Assembly (NCBI GenBank): GCA_944989445.1
Contig: CALYLW010000286.1
Location: forward strand, 93,320 to 157,319
Reading direction: 5' to 3'
Length of the DNA stretch: 64,000 bases
Source of the DNA: Ampullaceana balthica
Lineage: Eukaryota > Mollusca > Gastropoda > Lymnaeidae
Made by a program: the position numbers and the translations under genes. Below are positions 33,062 to 46,062 of the stretch, piece after piece. Every line of letters starts with the position of its first letter. Within the stretch, counting starts at the first letter, position 1. The notes under the pieces were generated by a model that did not search any database, was not told where the DNA came from, and was given only the letters and a program-made list of their open reading frames with translations.

Positions 33062-34828
33062 CACACACTCTGACATGACACAATCTGACATCACACAATC
33101 TGACATCACACAATCTGACATCACACAATCTGACATCACACAATCTGACATCACACAATCTGACATCAGACAATCTGACATCAGAAAATCTGACATCAGA
33201 CAATCTGACATCACACAATCTGACATCACACAATCTGACATCAGACAATTTGACATCAGACAATCTGACATTACACAATCTGACATCAGACAATCTGACA
33301 TCAGAAAATCTGACATCAGACAATCTGACATCACACAATCTGACATCACACAATCTGATATCACACAATCTGACATCAGACAATCTGACATTACACAATC
33401 TGACATCACACAATGTGACATCACACAATCTGACATCAGACAATCTGACATCACACAATATGACATCACACAATATGACATCACACAATCTGACATCACA
33501 CAATCTGACATTACACAATCTGACATCACACAATATGACATCACACAATATGACATCACACAATCTGACATGACACAATGTGACATCATACAATCTGACA
33601 TCACAAATCTGACATTACACAATCTGACATCAGACAATCTGACATCACAAATCTGACATCACACAATCTGACATCACACAATCTGACATGACACAATCTG
33701 ACATCACACAATCTGACATCACACAATCTGACATCACACAATCTAACATCACACAATCTGACATGACACAATCTGACATCACACAATCTGACATGACACA
33801 ATCTAACATCACACAATCTGACATCACACAATATGACATCACACAATATGACATCACACAATCTAACATCACACAATCTGACATCACACAATCTGACATC
33901 AGACAATCTGACATTACACAATCTGACATCACACAATGTGACATCACACAATCTGACATCACACAATCTGACATCACACAATCTGACATCACACAATATG
34001 ACATCACACAATCTGACATCACACAATCTGACATCACACAATCTGACATCACACAATCTGACATCACACAATCTGACATCACACAATATGACATCACACA
34101 ATCTGACATCACACAATCTGACATCACACAATATGACATCACACAATCTGACATCACACAATCTGACATCACACAATATGACATCACACAATCTGACATC
34201 ACACAATCTGACATCACACAATATGACATCACACAATCTAACATCACACAATCTGACATCACACAATCTGACATCACACAATCTGACATCACACAATCTG
34301 ACATGACACAATCTGACATCACACAATCTGACATGACACAATCTAACATCACACAATCTGACATCACACAATCTGACATGAAATCTACATCACACAATCT
34401 GACATGACACAATCTAACATCACACAATCTGACATGACACAATCTAACATCACACAATCTGACATCACACAATCTGACATGAAACTACATCACACAATCT
34501 GACATCACACAATCTAACATCACACAATCTAACATCACACAATCTACATGAAATCTAACATCACACAATCTGACATCACACAATCTAACATCACACAATC
34601 TAACATCACACAATCTGACATTTGAAATCTACATACACAATCTGACATCACACAATCTAACATCACACAATCTAACATCACACAATCTGACATTTGAAAT
34701 CTAACATCACACAATCTGACATGACACAATCTAACATCACACAATCTAACATCACACAATCTGACATGACACAATCTGACATCACACAATCTGACATCAC
34801 ACAATCTGACATCACACAATCTGAAATC
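33062..34828. repeat. 15-bp satellite array, left part (ctgacatcacacaat)
   Basis: About 118 copies of a 15-bp unit with recurrent variants (cagacaat, aatatgac, ctaacatc, catgacac). Both strands are open in pentapeptide-repeat frames. The array is interrupted at 34829 by a hAT insertion and resumes at 38230. Confidence 0.96.
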
Positions 34829-35094
34829 CAGGCCCGGACTAAGGAGACCCAGGGCCCCTATAAACTTGACATTTCAACTATCTCCAAGCTATTTTGGAAA
34901 TTTAGGAAATTAAATGCACTAGTACAGAACATTTAATTATTAATTAAGAAAAATGACTTGAATTAACATTAGAAAAACACAGTATATGCTACTATAGTAA
35001 CGTTATTCTATAAAATGTATAGACTCCTACGACGAACTTTCTTCTGTGCAAAAGAACGAATGACTTCATCCCAGTCAAGTTAACTGCATTATTT

Positions 35095-37421
35095 CTGACT
35101 CTGTGTAAATGACCGAGAGTAAATTGAGCATGTTCTCTCCTATGTTAGATCTTAAGTAATTCTTTACCTTCTTAGCGCTGAAAACGACCGTTCTGCTGTG
35201 CGGATTGACGCTGTGCACATCAGCATTCAGGGCGCAATTCCTACGCTTGTATAAATGTCCAAAAAGCCTTTTCCCGGTAAGTATGTGTATAGATTAAATT
35301 CAATAACTTCATAAATCAATGACAAATGACCTTGAAGGTGCAGACACTCGTTGTTCAAAGTCCTATCCAAATCCCCCGGATAAAAAGTTATAAGGTTTCT
35401 GACTCCTTCACGGCTGTCTTTAGATTCCAATCGATGCAGTTTCATAAGAAAGTCAAACTTTTTACTTAACTCTTCATTAGTACAACCGCGTCTCCGTAGT
35501 TCTGTAATAATTATATAATGACGTTATAAATGGTACCTCTGAATTTTTCCCTGCCAGAGAGTTCGGTCTCGCTTCCTTTTACTTCGTCGAACTGGACTTT
35601 ACGCTTACGTTTCCTCTGCATTTTTTCAATAACTTTCGACACATCATGATCAAAATTGCTGGGTTTCCTTAAGTGTTCTAGGTATATTTCCAAAGACTGA
35701 TACAGTTCAACTATTTTACCCTGGTAGATGTTAACAGATTGGAGAGATTTGCTTACTTTGTTGAACCTTTCCAAGATGTCATTCCAGAGAAGTGACAAAA
35801 AGCAAGTTTCCATCGAATCTAATGAATTCAGAAGACCTGAAGCCTCAGTGCGCGCGTTGATAGTTTTTCATTTGCTTGGGCCATTATTTGAAGAGCTGCT
35901 ATGATCTCATACCAGGAGCAACATAGACTTCGGCAGGCGTCAGCTCGAGCAGACCATGCATCTTGTCTGAGAAAGACTCTTCACGACTGTTGAATTTGAC
36001 TTCAGTTTCGACAGCAAAATTTCACATCTGTGTGTTGATGCCGAAAAAATTATGCAATGACTGCAAAATACCGAAGAAAGATACAGCTGCTTGACATGAT
36101 TCGGCCACACAGGATCCAACAAGATTTAGTGAGTGAGCCGAACAGGAAACGAAAACTGTCAGAGGGTTCACTTGTTTCATTCTATAATGAAGACCATAAT
36201 AAACAGCCGACATATTGCTAGTATTGTCGTAACACTTCCCCCGGCAATCAGCGATATCCAAGTCGTGATTTTTCAATATCTCTAGGACGACTTTAGCCAA
36301 AGTCTTCCGCTGTATGGCCACAATTTGGAATGAATGTCCGGAGAAGAGTCCACAGAGAATGAGAAATATTAGGCATGTTTTATCTCATGCAAGATTATAT
36401 TTATTACCTTTTCTGCCATGATATTGATCATTTCATCGCATATTTTGGCAAAAGATATGATGTTGTGCTACTTCCTTTGTTACCGAGGCGTTTTATGTGC
36501 AAGCCCAGAAAAGGGTCCAACTGTGCCAAAAGTTCTAGCGTCATAAAATAGTTCCAAGTGTTTTTTTTAAATCCAAATCTCTCATGGGATCCTCTAAACG
36601 GCAATCCGCGTGCAGAAAGTGACGTCACAACAGCCACAATGCACCTCAAAACTTCATGCCAGTATTTTATATCATCTACCTATTGAAGAACAAAACTCTT
36701 GTCAACTCTACCGCCATCATTCTTCCTAGCTGTTAGTGTCGCAAGTGCTGTCCTGAGTTTGTCCGAATTCTCATGTTCCTTCATTCTTTGAACTGTGTTT
36801 TTCCAGTCGTTGAACTCTTCATTAGCTAGTGACCCAGATTTCCCAAAAATTTTACAATGGTGCAAAACACTGCACCCTTACTCTTCGAAAATATGAGCCA
36901 AGGTTGAGGTCGTGTTTCACCATTGCTTAATGTTCGGCTAAAAAGTGACAGCACTAGATACCTGGTTTTATCTGAGTACTAACGCCTTGAAAAAGAGAAG
37001 TCGGCATCAATATTTTGTTTCACGCCATTTTGAACAAGATACGCCAATGTAACTTCGTCTAGCACCCACTCAGCAGGATCGTCACTTAAAGAAGAATTAG
37101 ATTCAGGATTTTCTAAAGAATCAATTTTTGAAGCTGTTACGGGTTTTTCAGAAATAATGTTTTCAGGTAGCTTGTTGCAGTCAGACACGTTTGTTGGAGT
37201 TGTTTGTTGACGGTCATCAGCAACATCGCTGCAACTTCCACTGGCTATTGCACTAGCACTACTAGTACTAGGACTAGAGCCAGAACTAGGTCTAGATGTA
37301 GATGAAACGAAAAATTTGTTTAACTTAGAAACATTAAGAAGAAGCTCTTTTTCTTTTTGATTTTTTCCTTTATTCCATTTCTTTTCTGGAACTCGCTTAG
37401 CGTTTTATTGAAGTCAGACAT
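35095..37421 (-). pseudogene. Decayed hAT (ZMYM1-like/DUF4371-type) transposase
   Basis: Minus-strand fragments in the correct order resemble hAT transposases of the zinc-finger MYM type 1-like group. An N-terminal Lys/Ser-rich part starts near 37421 (MSDFNKTLSEF). DPAEWVLDEVTLAYLVQNG lies near 37060. DIADCRGKCYDNTSNMSA then FVSCSAHSLNLVGSC (36250-36110) is the classic CRGQ-YDN...CAAHSLNL block. The C-terminal dimerisation block AERSFSALRR is near 35185, followed one base out of frame by VKNYLRSNIGENMLNLLS. Several frameshifts and stops separate the fragments, so no functional enzyme is encoded. It lies fully inside the TIR element. Confidence 0.85.
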
Positions 37422-37551
37422 CGTGATATCGGTAATCTCTATAACGAATATAAAAGAAAGGGTCATTGTAAACAATAGAACTTTGTGGAAAGAATGTTTT
37501 TTTCTGCGCAATGTTAGAAGCTTGACAGTTGGCTCAGAACACGGCCTACAG

Positions 37552-37990
37552 CAGGGGTCGGGAAACTTTTTGTCTGAGAGAGCCATAAACAGCACATATT
37601 TTTGTCTGAGAGAGCCATAAACACCACATATTTTGTCTGAGAGAGCCATAAACACCACATATTTTGTCTGAGAGAGCCATAAACACCACATATTTTGTCT
37701 GAGAGAGCCATAAACACCACATATTTTGTCTGAGAGAGCCATAAACACCACATATTTAGAAAAGTAATCATGTGAGAGCCATACACAATGTTTAAAACTA
37801 AAAATTCAAGTAAATGTGAACATTTTGTGTAAACACTAAAAGTACTATAATTATGTCTCTGAATTCTTTTTAATATCGTTATGCTGTTTCTTATATTCAA
37901 TTAATATGTAGATCAAATGAGTCTGAATAAACCTTTTTTTAAATAAACGAACATTTGTCTGAGAGCCAGATGCAGCCATCAATAGAGCCA
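37552..37990. mobile_element. Nested hAT terminus with subterminal agagccata sequence
   Basis: caggggtcgggaaacttttt is a typical hAT end, followed by gtctgagagagccataaac. Near 37960-38000 gagagccagatgcagccatc and agagccata recur. The right terminus is not clear, so the boundary is approximate. Confidence 0.5.
37561..37757. repeat. 30-bp minisatellite derived from a hAT end (core tttgtctgagagagccataa)
   Basis: Six to seven copies; the unit is the sequence directly inside the hAT terminus at 37552. Confidence 0.93.
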
Positions 37991-38229
37991 TATAGAGCCT
38001 ACATTGACAATGACAAACAAACCAACACAAGAAACGCTGTGCACGTGACTATTTCGCAATGTACCCAAAATGTAGTAAAAATATTTATTACAATATTATT
38101 TTCGATAAAGTTTTTTGATAATGCAAGTCAGGTTTTTGAACCCTATGTCAAGATTCCACCACAGGGACACCTATCGTGCCTGGGGCCCTAGGCCGGGACC
38201 TTGTAGGCCTAGGCAGAAATCCGGCCCTG

Positions 38230-38312
38230 CTGACATCACACACTCACACAATCTGACATCACACAATCTGACATCACACAATCTTACATTACACAATCTG
38301 ACATCACAGCTG
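38230..38312. repeat. 15-bp satellite array, right part
   Basis: About five copies of the same ctgacatcacacaat unit as at 33062-34828, continuing after the hAT insertion. Confidence 0.93.
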
Positions 38313-38572
38313 AGTAGAAGTTAGTGGCATCTCAAATACGTTTGGAAGCAAATCAGTGTTCATATATTCCAGGAATATGAAAGGTCGCGATTAAAGAACA
38401 CGTAATTTAGAGGGGTGCCTCATTGGACACGTGATGTTATCAACATCAATTGGATAGTTGGATTGGTCAGTCTCATCGGAGACATATGTTTTGAGAGGTC
38501 AGTGTGAGTGGTCAGTTTGATGGATCACCTGATGTTGTAAAAGTCATTTGGATTGATCACTCAGAATGCAGC

Positions 38573-38683
38573 ATGATTTCATGCAATCCACATCATGATG
38601 TCATGTAATCCACATCATGATGTCATGTAATCCACATCATGATGTCATGTAATCCACATCATGATGTCATGTAATCCACATCC
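38573..38683. repeat. 22-bp minisatellite (catcatgatgtcatgtaatc)
   Basis: Four to five copies. The rest of 38313-39257 shows only G-rich low complexity near 38920-38970. Confidence 0.9.
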
Positions 38684-39257
38684 TTGACGCACTAACTGAA
38701 CTGTGAGGACATCGTGGGTACCCACGATTATCGAAACCCAATTTTGCCATCAATAAAATTAAAGATGAACTATTTTAAAAAAAGAGCATCCTTTGATGCC
38801 CACAAACAAATCTCTGTGATTTAAAATATTTCTGTTCCAAGTCCAATTTCACCAGTCGATTGCCACACCACGACTCCGTTTCCATTCTACAGCTTCTGTA
38901 AGTCTTTAACGAGTGGAAAGGGGGGCAGTGAGGGCGAAAGCGGGGGAGGGAGTGGGGGAGAGGCGGGGTCCACCATATCTATAGCTAGTCTGGAAGACAC
39001 CGTTGCTGTGACGCCACAACGCTGCTTTCACTGCCAGGAAGACATGTTTTCTTTTTGGTCAATATTTGAAAGGCCATCTGAGCCCATTGAGACTGGTAGT
39101 TGTCAGCAGACGCGGGAACTTTGTACAGACTGGTCTCTTGGCTAATGTTAGAGTCTTTAAAAGGATTTAGAGAATATGACATTATTGGAAGTTTGAATTG
39201 TATTTGTATTCACGTTTGAGGGTAAGTTGAAAATTATTATTTATAATTACTTTAGAT

Positions 39258-39559
39258 CAGGGCTTCTCAAATTGATGGCCAGCGGACCCGGTGCCGGTCC
39301 GCGGGCTATGCGCAGCCGGTCCGCAGAAGTTATGAACAGAGGACCGAAAAATTTAATTATGATCCTCAATTTTCGTCCATTATTAAAAACCATACAGAAT
39401 ATGTCAATATTTGGCAATAAGCACATAGAATAAAACCTAAAAAAAACATTAAAATTACATGTCGCTACCATGTCAGTACAGGGAAAATAGTGCACCGGTC
39501 CCTGGTTCTATGGTAAAATTCCTGCCGGTCCGCTATACTAAAAAGTCTGAGAAGCGCTG
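39258..39559. mobile_element. 302-bp hAT MITE with perfect 8-bp target duplication
   Basis: The ends are cagggcttctcaaat and gtctgagaagcgctg (inverted). The target duplication is ctttagat at 39250-39257 and 39560-39567, perfect. It is a short relative of the element at 15580-16969. Confidence 0.88.
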
Positions 39560-39654
39560 CTTTAGATAACATTATTTATAAATTATAATTTATTTAAGTA
39601 AATTTATTCTCAAAATATCTACCACATTGTAATCAACATCAATACTTTTTTTTT

Positions 39655-39755
39655 CAAAGGAGTGGTTATTCGGAGATATTTCCCTATAACACTGAGCGTT
39701 ATACGGAGAATGGTTTCCCATATGCTTAGCGTTATCCGGAGATTTTGTGGCTGGA
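39655..39755 (+). repeat. Left GTTATCCGGAGATTT motif cluster
   Basis: Three imperfect units of the form gttat-ycggagatatttccc (ggttattcggagatatttcc, gcgttatacggagaa, gcgttatccggagatttt). The same motifs occur inverted at 45478-45580, on the other side of the array block. Confidence 0.7.
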
Positions 39756-39807
39756 AACGTGACGATTAAATTTAATTTAATACAGGGCTGTGCTACTTGT
39801 CGATTAC

Positions 39808-40343
39808 TCGGTGGTACACGACACAGTGTGACATTAGTTGGTGGTACACGACACAGTGTGATATTAGTTGTGGTACACGACACAGTGTGATATTAGTTAA
39901 TGGTACACGACACAGTGTGATATTAGTTGGTGGTACACGACACAGTGTTATATTAGTTGGTGGTACACGACACAGTGTGATATTAGTTGGTGGTACATGA
40001 CACAGTGTGATATTAGTTGGTGGTACACGACACAGTGTGATATTAGTTGGTTGTACACGACACAGTGTGATATTAGTTGGTGGTACACAACACAGTGTGA
40101 TATTAGTTGGTGGTACACGACACAGTGTGATATTAGTTAATGGTACACGACACAGTGTGATATTAGTTGGTGGTACACGACACAGTGTGATATTAGTTGG
40201 TGGTACACGACACAGTGTGATATTAGTTGGTGGTACACGACACAGTGTGATATTAGTTGGTGGTACACGACACAGTGTGATATTAGTTGGTGGTACACGA
40301 CACAGTGTGCCATTAGTTGGTGGTACACGACACAGTGTGATAT
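39808..40343. repeat. 30-bp minisatellite (core ggtacacgacacagtgtgat)
   Basis: About 18 copies, closing with attagttggt; some have ttaatggt. First array of the 39.8-45.4 kb block. 40344-40737 after it is single-copy with nothing recognised. Confidence 0.96.
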
Positions 40344-40737
40344 TTCTACAAGTACAGCTCTTAATTTTGGAAGTGTGGGTACACGACTACCAATACCAGG
40401 TACTACGGTAAAATAAATCCAACACTTAAAAGCTTCTGATGTAATATTTTTAAAAGACGAATTAGCATCAAGCTTCTTTGGTCTCAAGTTAGTGTCAGTG
40501 TGTATGAATGTTGTACTATGGTTATCAGGTGTGGGTCCGATGTTCAGTTGAGCAAGTTTTTTTTAAATGTATTAATTTCTCATTTATTGTCTTTTCAATT
40601 ACTGCCAATGATCCACAATTTATAAAGATGAGGTTAGCGTTAGGGTTTTGGAGTATGCTCAACTAGAAAATTATTGTCAGCCCGCCAAATATACTCAACT
40701 CAACATAGACATAGTGAGTTTCAATATCTATACATAG

Positions 40738-41025
40738 GTTACTACTAGTGCTTTACCGACTTGACGTAGGTTACTACTAGTGCTTTACCGACTTGACCTA
40801 GGTTACTACTAGTGCTTTACCGACTTGACGTAGGTTACTACTAGTGCTTTACCGACTTGACCTAGGTTACTACTAGTGCTTTACCGACTTGACCTAGGTT
40901 ACTACTAGTGCTTTACCGACTTGACCTAGGTTACTACTAGTGCTTTACCGACTTGACCTAGGTTACTACTAGTGCTTTACCGACTTGACCTAGGTTACTA
41001 CTAGTGCTTTACCGACTTGACCTAT
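40738..41025. repeat. 32-bp minisatellite (core ggttactactagtgctttac)
   Basis: Nine copies, with gacgtag variants in the first and third and gacctag in the rest. Confidence 0.96.
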
Positions 41026-41302
41026 TACTATTACACCAATTGTAAGATGGACTATTACATTGAGTCAGAAGTGCCTAAAGACTATTTTATATAATATCAG
41101 AAATTGACTTTTACCTATTACTATTACAAGTACTCAAGTACAATTACACCAACCAGTAAGACATTCAGATATATATTTTTACATTATTTTTTAAAAGCTA
41201 AAACTAAAATGAAGTAATATTAATTATAAGGGATATGTTAGTAAGGACTAAAAATAATACCTAAATAGAAAACCTAAAACTCCCGATACCACTTAAAAGG
41301 CG

Positions 41303-42833
41303 TACAGACCTACTATCACACGTAGATATATCAACATAGACCTACTATAACACACGTAGATATATCAACATAGACCTACTATAACACACGTAGATATATC
41401 AACATAGACCTACTATAACACACGTAGATATATCAACACAGACCTACTATAACACACGTAGATATATCAACATAGACCTACTATAACACACGTATATATA
41501 TCAACACAGACCTACTATAACACACGTAGATATATCAACATAGACCTACTATAACACACGTAGATATATCAACATAGACCTAAATAACACATGTAAATAT
41601 ATCAACAAAGACCTACTATAACACACGTAGATATATCAACATAGACCTAAATTAACACATGTAAATATATCAACATAGACCTACTATAACACACGTAGAT
41701 ATATCAACATAGACCTACTATAACACACGTATATATATCAACACAGACCTACTATAACACACGTAAATATATGAACATATACCTACTATAACACACGTAG
41801 ATATATCAACATAGACCTACTATAACACACGTAGATATATCAACACAGACCTACTATAACACACGTAAATATATGAACATAGACCTACTATAACACACGT
41901 AGATATATCAACATAGACCTACTATAACACACGTAGATATATCAACACAGACCTACTATAACACACGTAAATATATGAACATATACCTACTATAACACAC
42001 GTAGATATATCAACATAGACCTACTATAACACACGTAGATATATCAACATAGACCTACTATAACACACGTAGATATATCAACATAGACCTACTATAACAC
42101 ACGTAGATATATCAACACAATTCTACTATAACACACGTAGATATATCAACACAGACCTACTATAACACACGTAGATATATCAACATAGACCTATATAACA
42201 CACGTAAATATATCAACATAGACCTACTATAACACACGTAGATATATCAACATAGACCTACTATAACACACGTAGATATATCAACACAATTCTACTATAA
42301 CACACGTAGTTATATCAACACAGACCTACTATAACACACGTAGATATATCAACATAGACCCACTATAACACACGTAGATATATCAACATAGACCTACTAT
42401 AACACACGTAGATATATCAACATAGACCTACTATAACACACGTAGATATATCAACACAATTCTACTATAACACACGTAGATATATCAACACAGACCTACT
42501 ATAACACACGTAGATATATCAACATAGACCTACTATAACACACGTAGATATATCAACATAGACCTACTATAACACACGTAGATATATCAACATAGACCTA
42601 CTATAACACACGTAGATATATCAACATAGACCTACTATAACACACGTAGATATATCAACATAGACCTACTATAACACACGTAGATATATCAACACAATTC
42701 TACTATAACACACGTAGATATATCAACACAATTCTACTATAACACACGTAGATATATCAACACAGACATACTATAACACACGTAGATATATCAACATAGA
42801 CCTACTATAACACACGTAAATATATCAACATTA
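41303..42833. repeat. 34-bp minisatellite (core cacacgtagatatatcaaca)
   Basis: About 45 copies with recurrent variants (cacaattcta, aatatatgaac, ctaaataacacatg). Groups of variants recur in the same order, indicating multi-unit duplication. Confidence 0.96.
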
Positions 42834-42879
42834 TACTAATACTATATTTTATGATATATAACTAAACTAAACCAAGACC

Positions 42880-45355
42880 AACTCACCGTCAGCCATCCAG
42901 TAGTATGCTCTAGTCCTAGTTACTTTATTATTGGGGCTCACCGTCAGCCATCCAGTAGTATGCTCTAGTCGTAGTTACTTTTATTGGGGCTCACCGTCAG
43001 CCATCCAGTAGTATGCTCTAGTCCTAGTTACTTTATTATTGGGGCTCACCGTCAGCAATCCAGTAGTATGCTCTAGTCGTAGTTACTTTATTATTGGGGC
43101 TCACCGTCAGCCATCCAGTAGTATGCTCTAGTCGTAGTTACTTTATTATTGGGGCTCACCGTCAGCCATCCAGTAGTATGCTCTAGTCGTAGTTACTTTA
43201 TTATTGGGGCTCACCGTCAGCCATCCAGTAGTATGCTCTAGTCGTAGTTACTTTATTATTGGGGCTCACCGTCAGCCATCCAGTAGTATGCTCTAGTCGT
43301 AGTTACTTTATTATTGGGGCTCACCGTCAGCCATCCAGTAGTATGCTCTAGTCGTAGTTACTTTATTATTGGGGCTCACCGTCAGCCATCCAGTAGTATG
43401 CTCTAGTCGTAGTTACTTTATTATTGGGGCTCACCGTCAGCCATCCAGTAGTATGCTCTAGTCCTAGTTACTTTATTATTGGGGCTCACCGTCAGCCATC
43501 CAGTAGTATGCTCTAGTCGTAGTTACTTTATTATTGGGGCTCACCGTCAGCCATCCAGTAGTATGCTCTAGTCGTAGTTACTTTATTATTGGGGCTCACC
43601 GTCAGCCATCCAGTAGTATGCTCTAGTCGTAGTTACTTTATTATTGGGGCTCACCGTCAGCCATCCAGTAGTATGCTCTAGTCGTAGTTACTTTATTATT
43701 GGGGCTCACCGTCAGCCATCCAGTAGTATGCTCTAGTCGTAGTTACTTTATTATTGGGGCTCACCGTCAGCCATCCAGTAGTATGCTCTAGTCGTAGTTA
43801 CTTTATTATTGGGGCTCACCGTCAGCCATCCAGTAGTATGCTCTAGTCGTAGTTACTTTATTATTGGGGCTCACCGTCAGCCATCCAGTAGTATGCTCTA
43901 GTCGTAGTTACTTTATTATTGGGGCTCACCGTCAGCCATCCAGTAGTATGCTCTAGTCGTAGTTACTTTATTATTGGGGCTCACCGTCAGCCATCCAGTA
44001 GTATGCTCTAGTCGTAGTTACTTTATTATTGGGGCTCACCGTCAGCCATCCAGTAGTATGCTCTAGTCCTAGTTACTTTATTATTGGGGCTCACCGTCAG
44101 CCATCCAGTAGTATGCTCTAGTCCTAGTTACTTTATTATTGGGGCTCACCGTCAGCCATCCAGTAGTATGCTCTAGTCGTAGTTACTTTATTATTGGGGC
44201 TCACCGTCAGCCATCCAGTAGTATGCTCTAGTCGTAGTTACTTTATTATTGGGGCTCACCGTCAGCCATCCAGTAGTATGCTCTAGTCGTAGTTACTTTA
44301 TTATTGGGGCTCACCGTCAGCCATCCAGTAGTATGCTCTAGTCGTAGTTACTTTATTATTGGGGCTCACCGTCAGCCATCCAGTAGTATGCTCTAGTCCT
44401 AGTTACTTTATTATTGGGGCTCACCGTCAGCCATCCAGTAGTATGCTCTAGTCGTAGTTACTTTATTATTGGGGCTCACCGTCAGCCATCCAGTAGTATG
44501 CTCTAGTCGTAGTTACTTTATTATTGGGGCTCACCGTCAGCCATCCAGTAGTATGCTCTAGTCGTAGTTACTTTATTATTGGGGCTCACCGTCAGCCATC
44601 CAGTAGTATGCTCTAGTCCTAGTTACTTTATTATTGGGGCTCACCGTCAGCCATCCAGTAGTATGCTCTAGTCGTAGTTACTTTATTATTGGGGCTCACC
44701 GTCAGCCATCCAGTAGTATGCTCTAGTCGTAGTTACTTTATTATTGGGGCTCACCGTCAGCCATCCAGTAGTATGCTCTAGTCGTAGTTACTTTATTATT
44801 GGGGCTCACCGTCAGCCATCCAGTAGTATGCTCTAGTCGTAGTTACTTTATTATTGGGGCTCACCGTCAGCCATCCAGTAGTATGCTCTAGTCGTAGTTA
44901 CTTTATTATTGGGGCTCACCGTCAGCCATCCAGTAGTATGCTCTAGTCGTAGTTACTTTATTATTGGGGCTCACCGTCAGCCATCCAGTAGTATGCTCTA
45001 GTCGTAGTTACTTTATTATTGGGGCTCACCGTCAGCCATCCAGTAGTATGCTCTAGTCGTAGTTACTTTATTATTGGGGCTCACCGTCAGCCATCCAGTA
45101 GTATGCTCTAGTCCTAGTTACTTTATTATTGGGGCTCACCGTCAGCCATCCAGTAGTATGCTCTAGTCGTAGTTACTTTATTATTGGGGCTCACCGTCAG
45201 CCATCCAGTAGTATGCTCTAGTCCTAGTTACTTTATTATTGGTGCTCACCGTCAGCCATCCAGTAGTATGCTCTAGTCGTAGTTACTTTATTATTGGGGC
45301 TCACCGTCAGCCATCCAGTAGTATGCTCTAGTCGTAGTTACTTTATTATTGGGGC
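42880..45355. repeat. 55-bp homogeneous satellite array (core ccatccagtagtatgctcta)
   Basis: About 45 copies of a 55-bp unit, almost identical; the unit also contains ggggctcaccgtcagc and gttactttattatt. Nearly the only variable site is gtcGtag versus gtcCtag. One copy lacks tta at the left end. Confidence 0.97.
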
Positions 45356-45477
45356 TAGAACTAAAGAAATCAATTTAATATTCTTATAATCATATAACAA
45401 TTAGAGCTGACAAGACAGAGCAAAACTAGTTGTTTGAAAAAGGGCTCTGACACCCTACGTACACTAAATTAGAATTA

Positions 45478-45580
45478 GGTAAAAAGACGGAGATTTTGTT
45501 TTTCGAAAAGAAATCTCCGGATAACACCTTGCATTATCGGGAAAAATCTCCACATAACGATTCCCTTTAAGTAAATTATG
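45478..45580 (-). repeat. Right GTTATCCGGAGATTT motif cluster, inverted
   Basis: On the minus strand this reads cgttatgtggagatttttcc, then ggtgttatccggagatttc, then aaaatctccg. It mirrors the cluster at 39655-39755. 45356-45477 between array and cluster has nothing recognised. Confidence 0.7.
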
Positions 45581-45699
45581 ATTGTATTTTCGTTTTGGTA
45601 AAACATTAATTCCATGGTAACGTTTTTAACAAAGATATATTCACGAATAAGTTAACATCATGTGCTATGTACATAGTGTATATTTTTCGTATATTTCAC

Positions 45700-45925
45700 A
45701 ATGTATCATATGCTGGGCTTTTTTCTGTATACTTTTCTGTCTATGATATACGACAATGTGTTGTATACTTTTCTATGCTTGGTACACTACTATGTATTTT
45801 ATAAAATTCACATGGTATGGTATACTGCAGCGTTTATGGTATACTGCAGCGTTTATGGTATACTGCACTTTGTATGGTATACTTTACTAGATATGTTATA
45901 CTCTAATTTATGTTATACTTTTTAA
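45700..45925. repeat. Degenerate GTATAC-rich tandem region
   Basis: Repeated tggtatactgcagcgtttat and gtatacttttctatg-like units of about 20-24 bp. The frame open through it is not considered coding. Confidence 0.7.
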
Positions 45926-46062
45926 ACATTTTAACATTTGCCCAATCTCACACACAACACAACTCATATGTCGATTGATCTAACCTAAAAAAATAAGCTA
46001 CTTTCTAATCAACTTTATCAAACGTGTTTTTTTTTAAAATCTGAAAATGTTTATGATTTCAG

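Larger units (their letters stand above)
34829..38229 (-). mobile_element. hAT transposon (CAGGGCCGGA-type ends) inserted in the 15-bp array
   Basis: The left end is caggcccggactaagg and the right end is the inverse of cagggccggatttctgcc. The 8-bp target duplication is ctgaaatc (34821-34828) and ctgacatc (38230-38237), 7 of 8 identical; ctgacatc is a normal phase of the host array unit. Length 3401 bp. It carries a decayed minus-strand transposase (35095-37421) and near its right end a second hAT terminus with a derived 30-bp array. Confidence 0.88.

Noticed and set aside
33000..34472. Frames of up to 275 codons on both strands over the 15-bp satellite
   Set aside because: Pentapeptide repeats (SDITQ type, and MSDCV type on the other strand) arise from the satellite. 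The units are freely interchangeable and there is no unique sequence.
33062..34828. CRISPR array interpretation of short regular repeats
   Set aside because: There are no unique spacers between units, and the genome is clearly eukaryotic with introns; these are ordinary tandem satellites.
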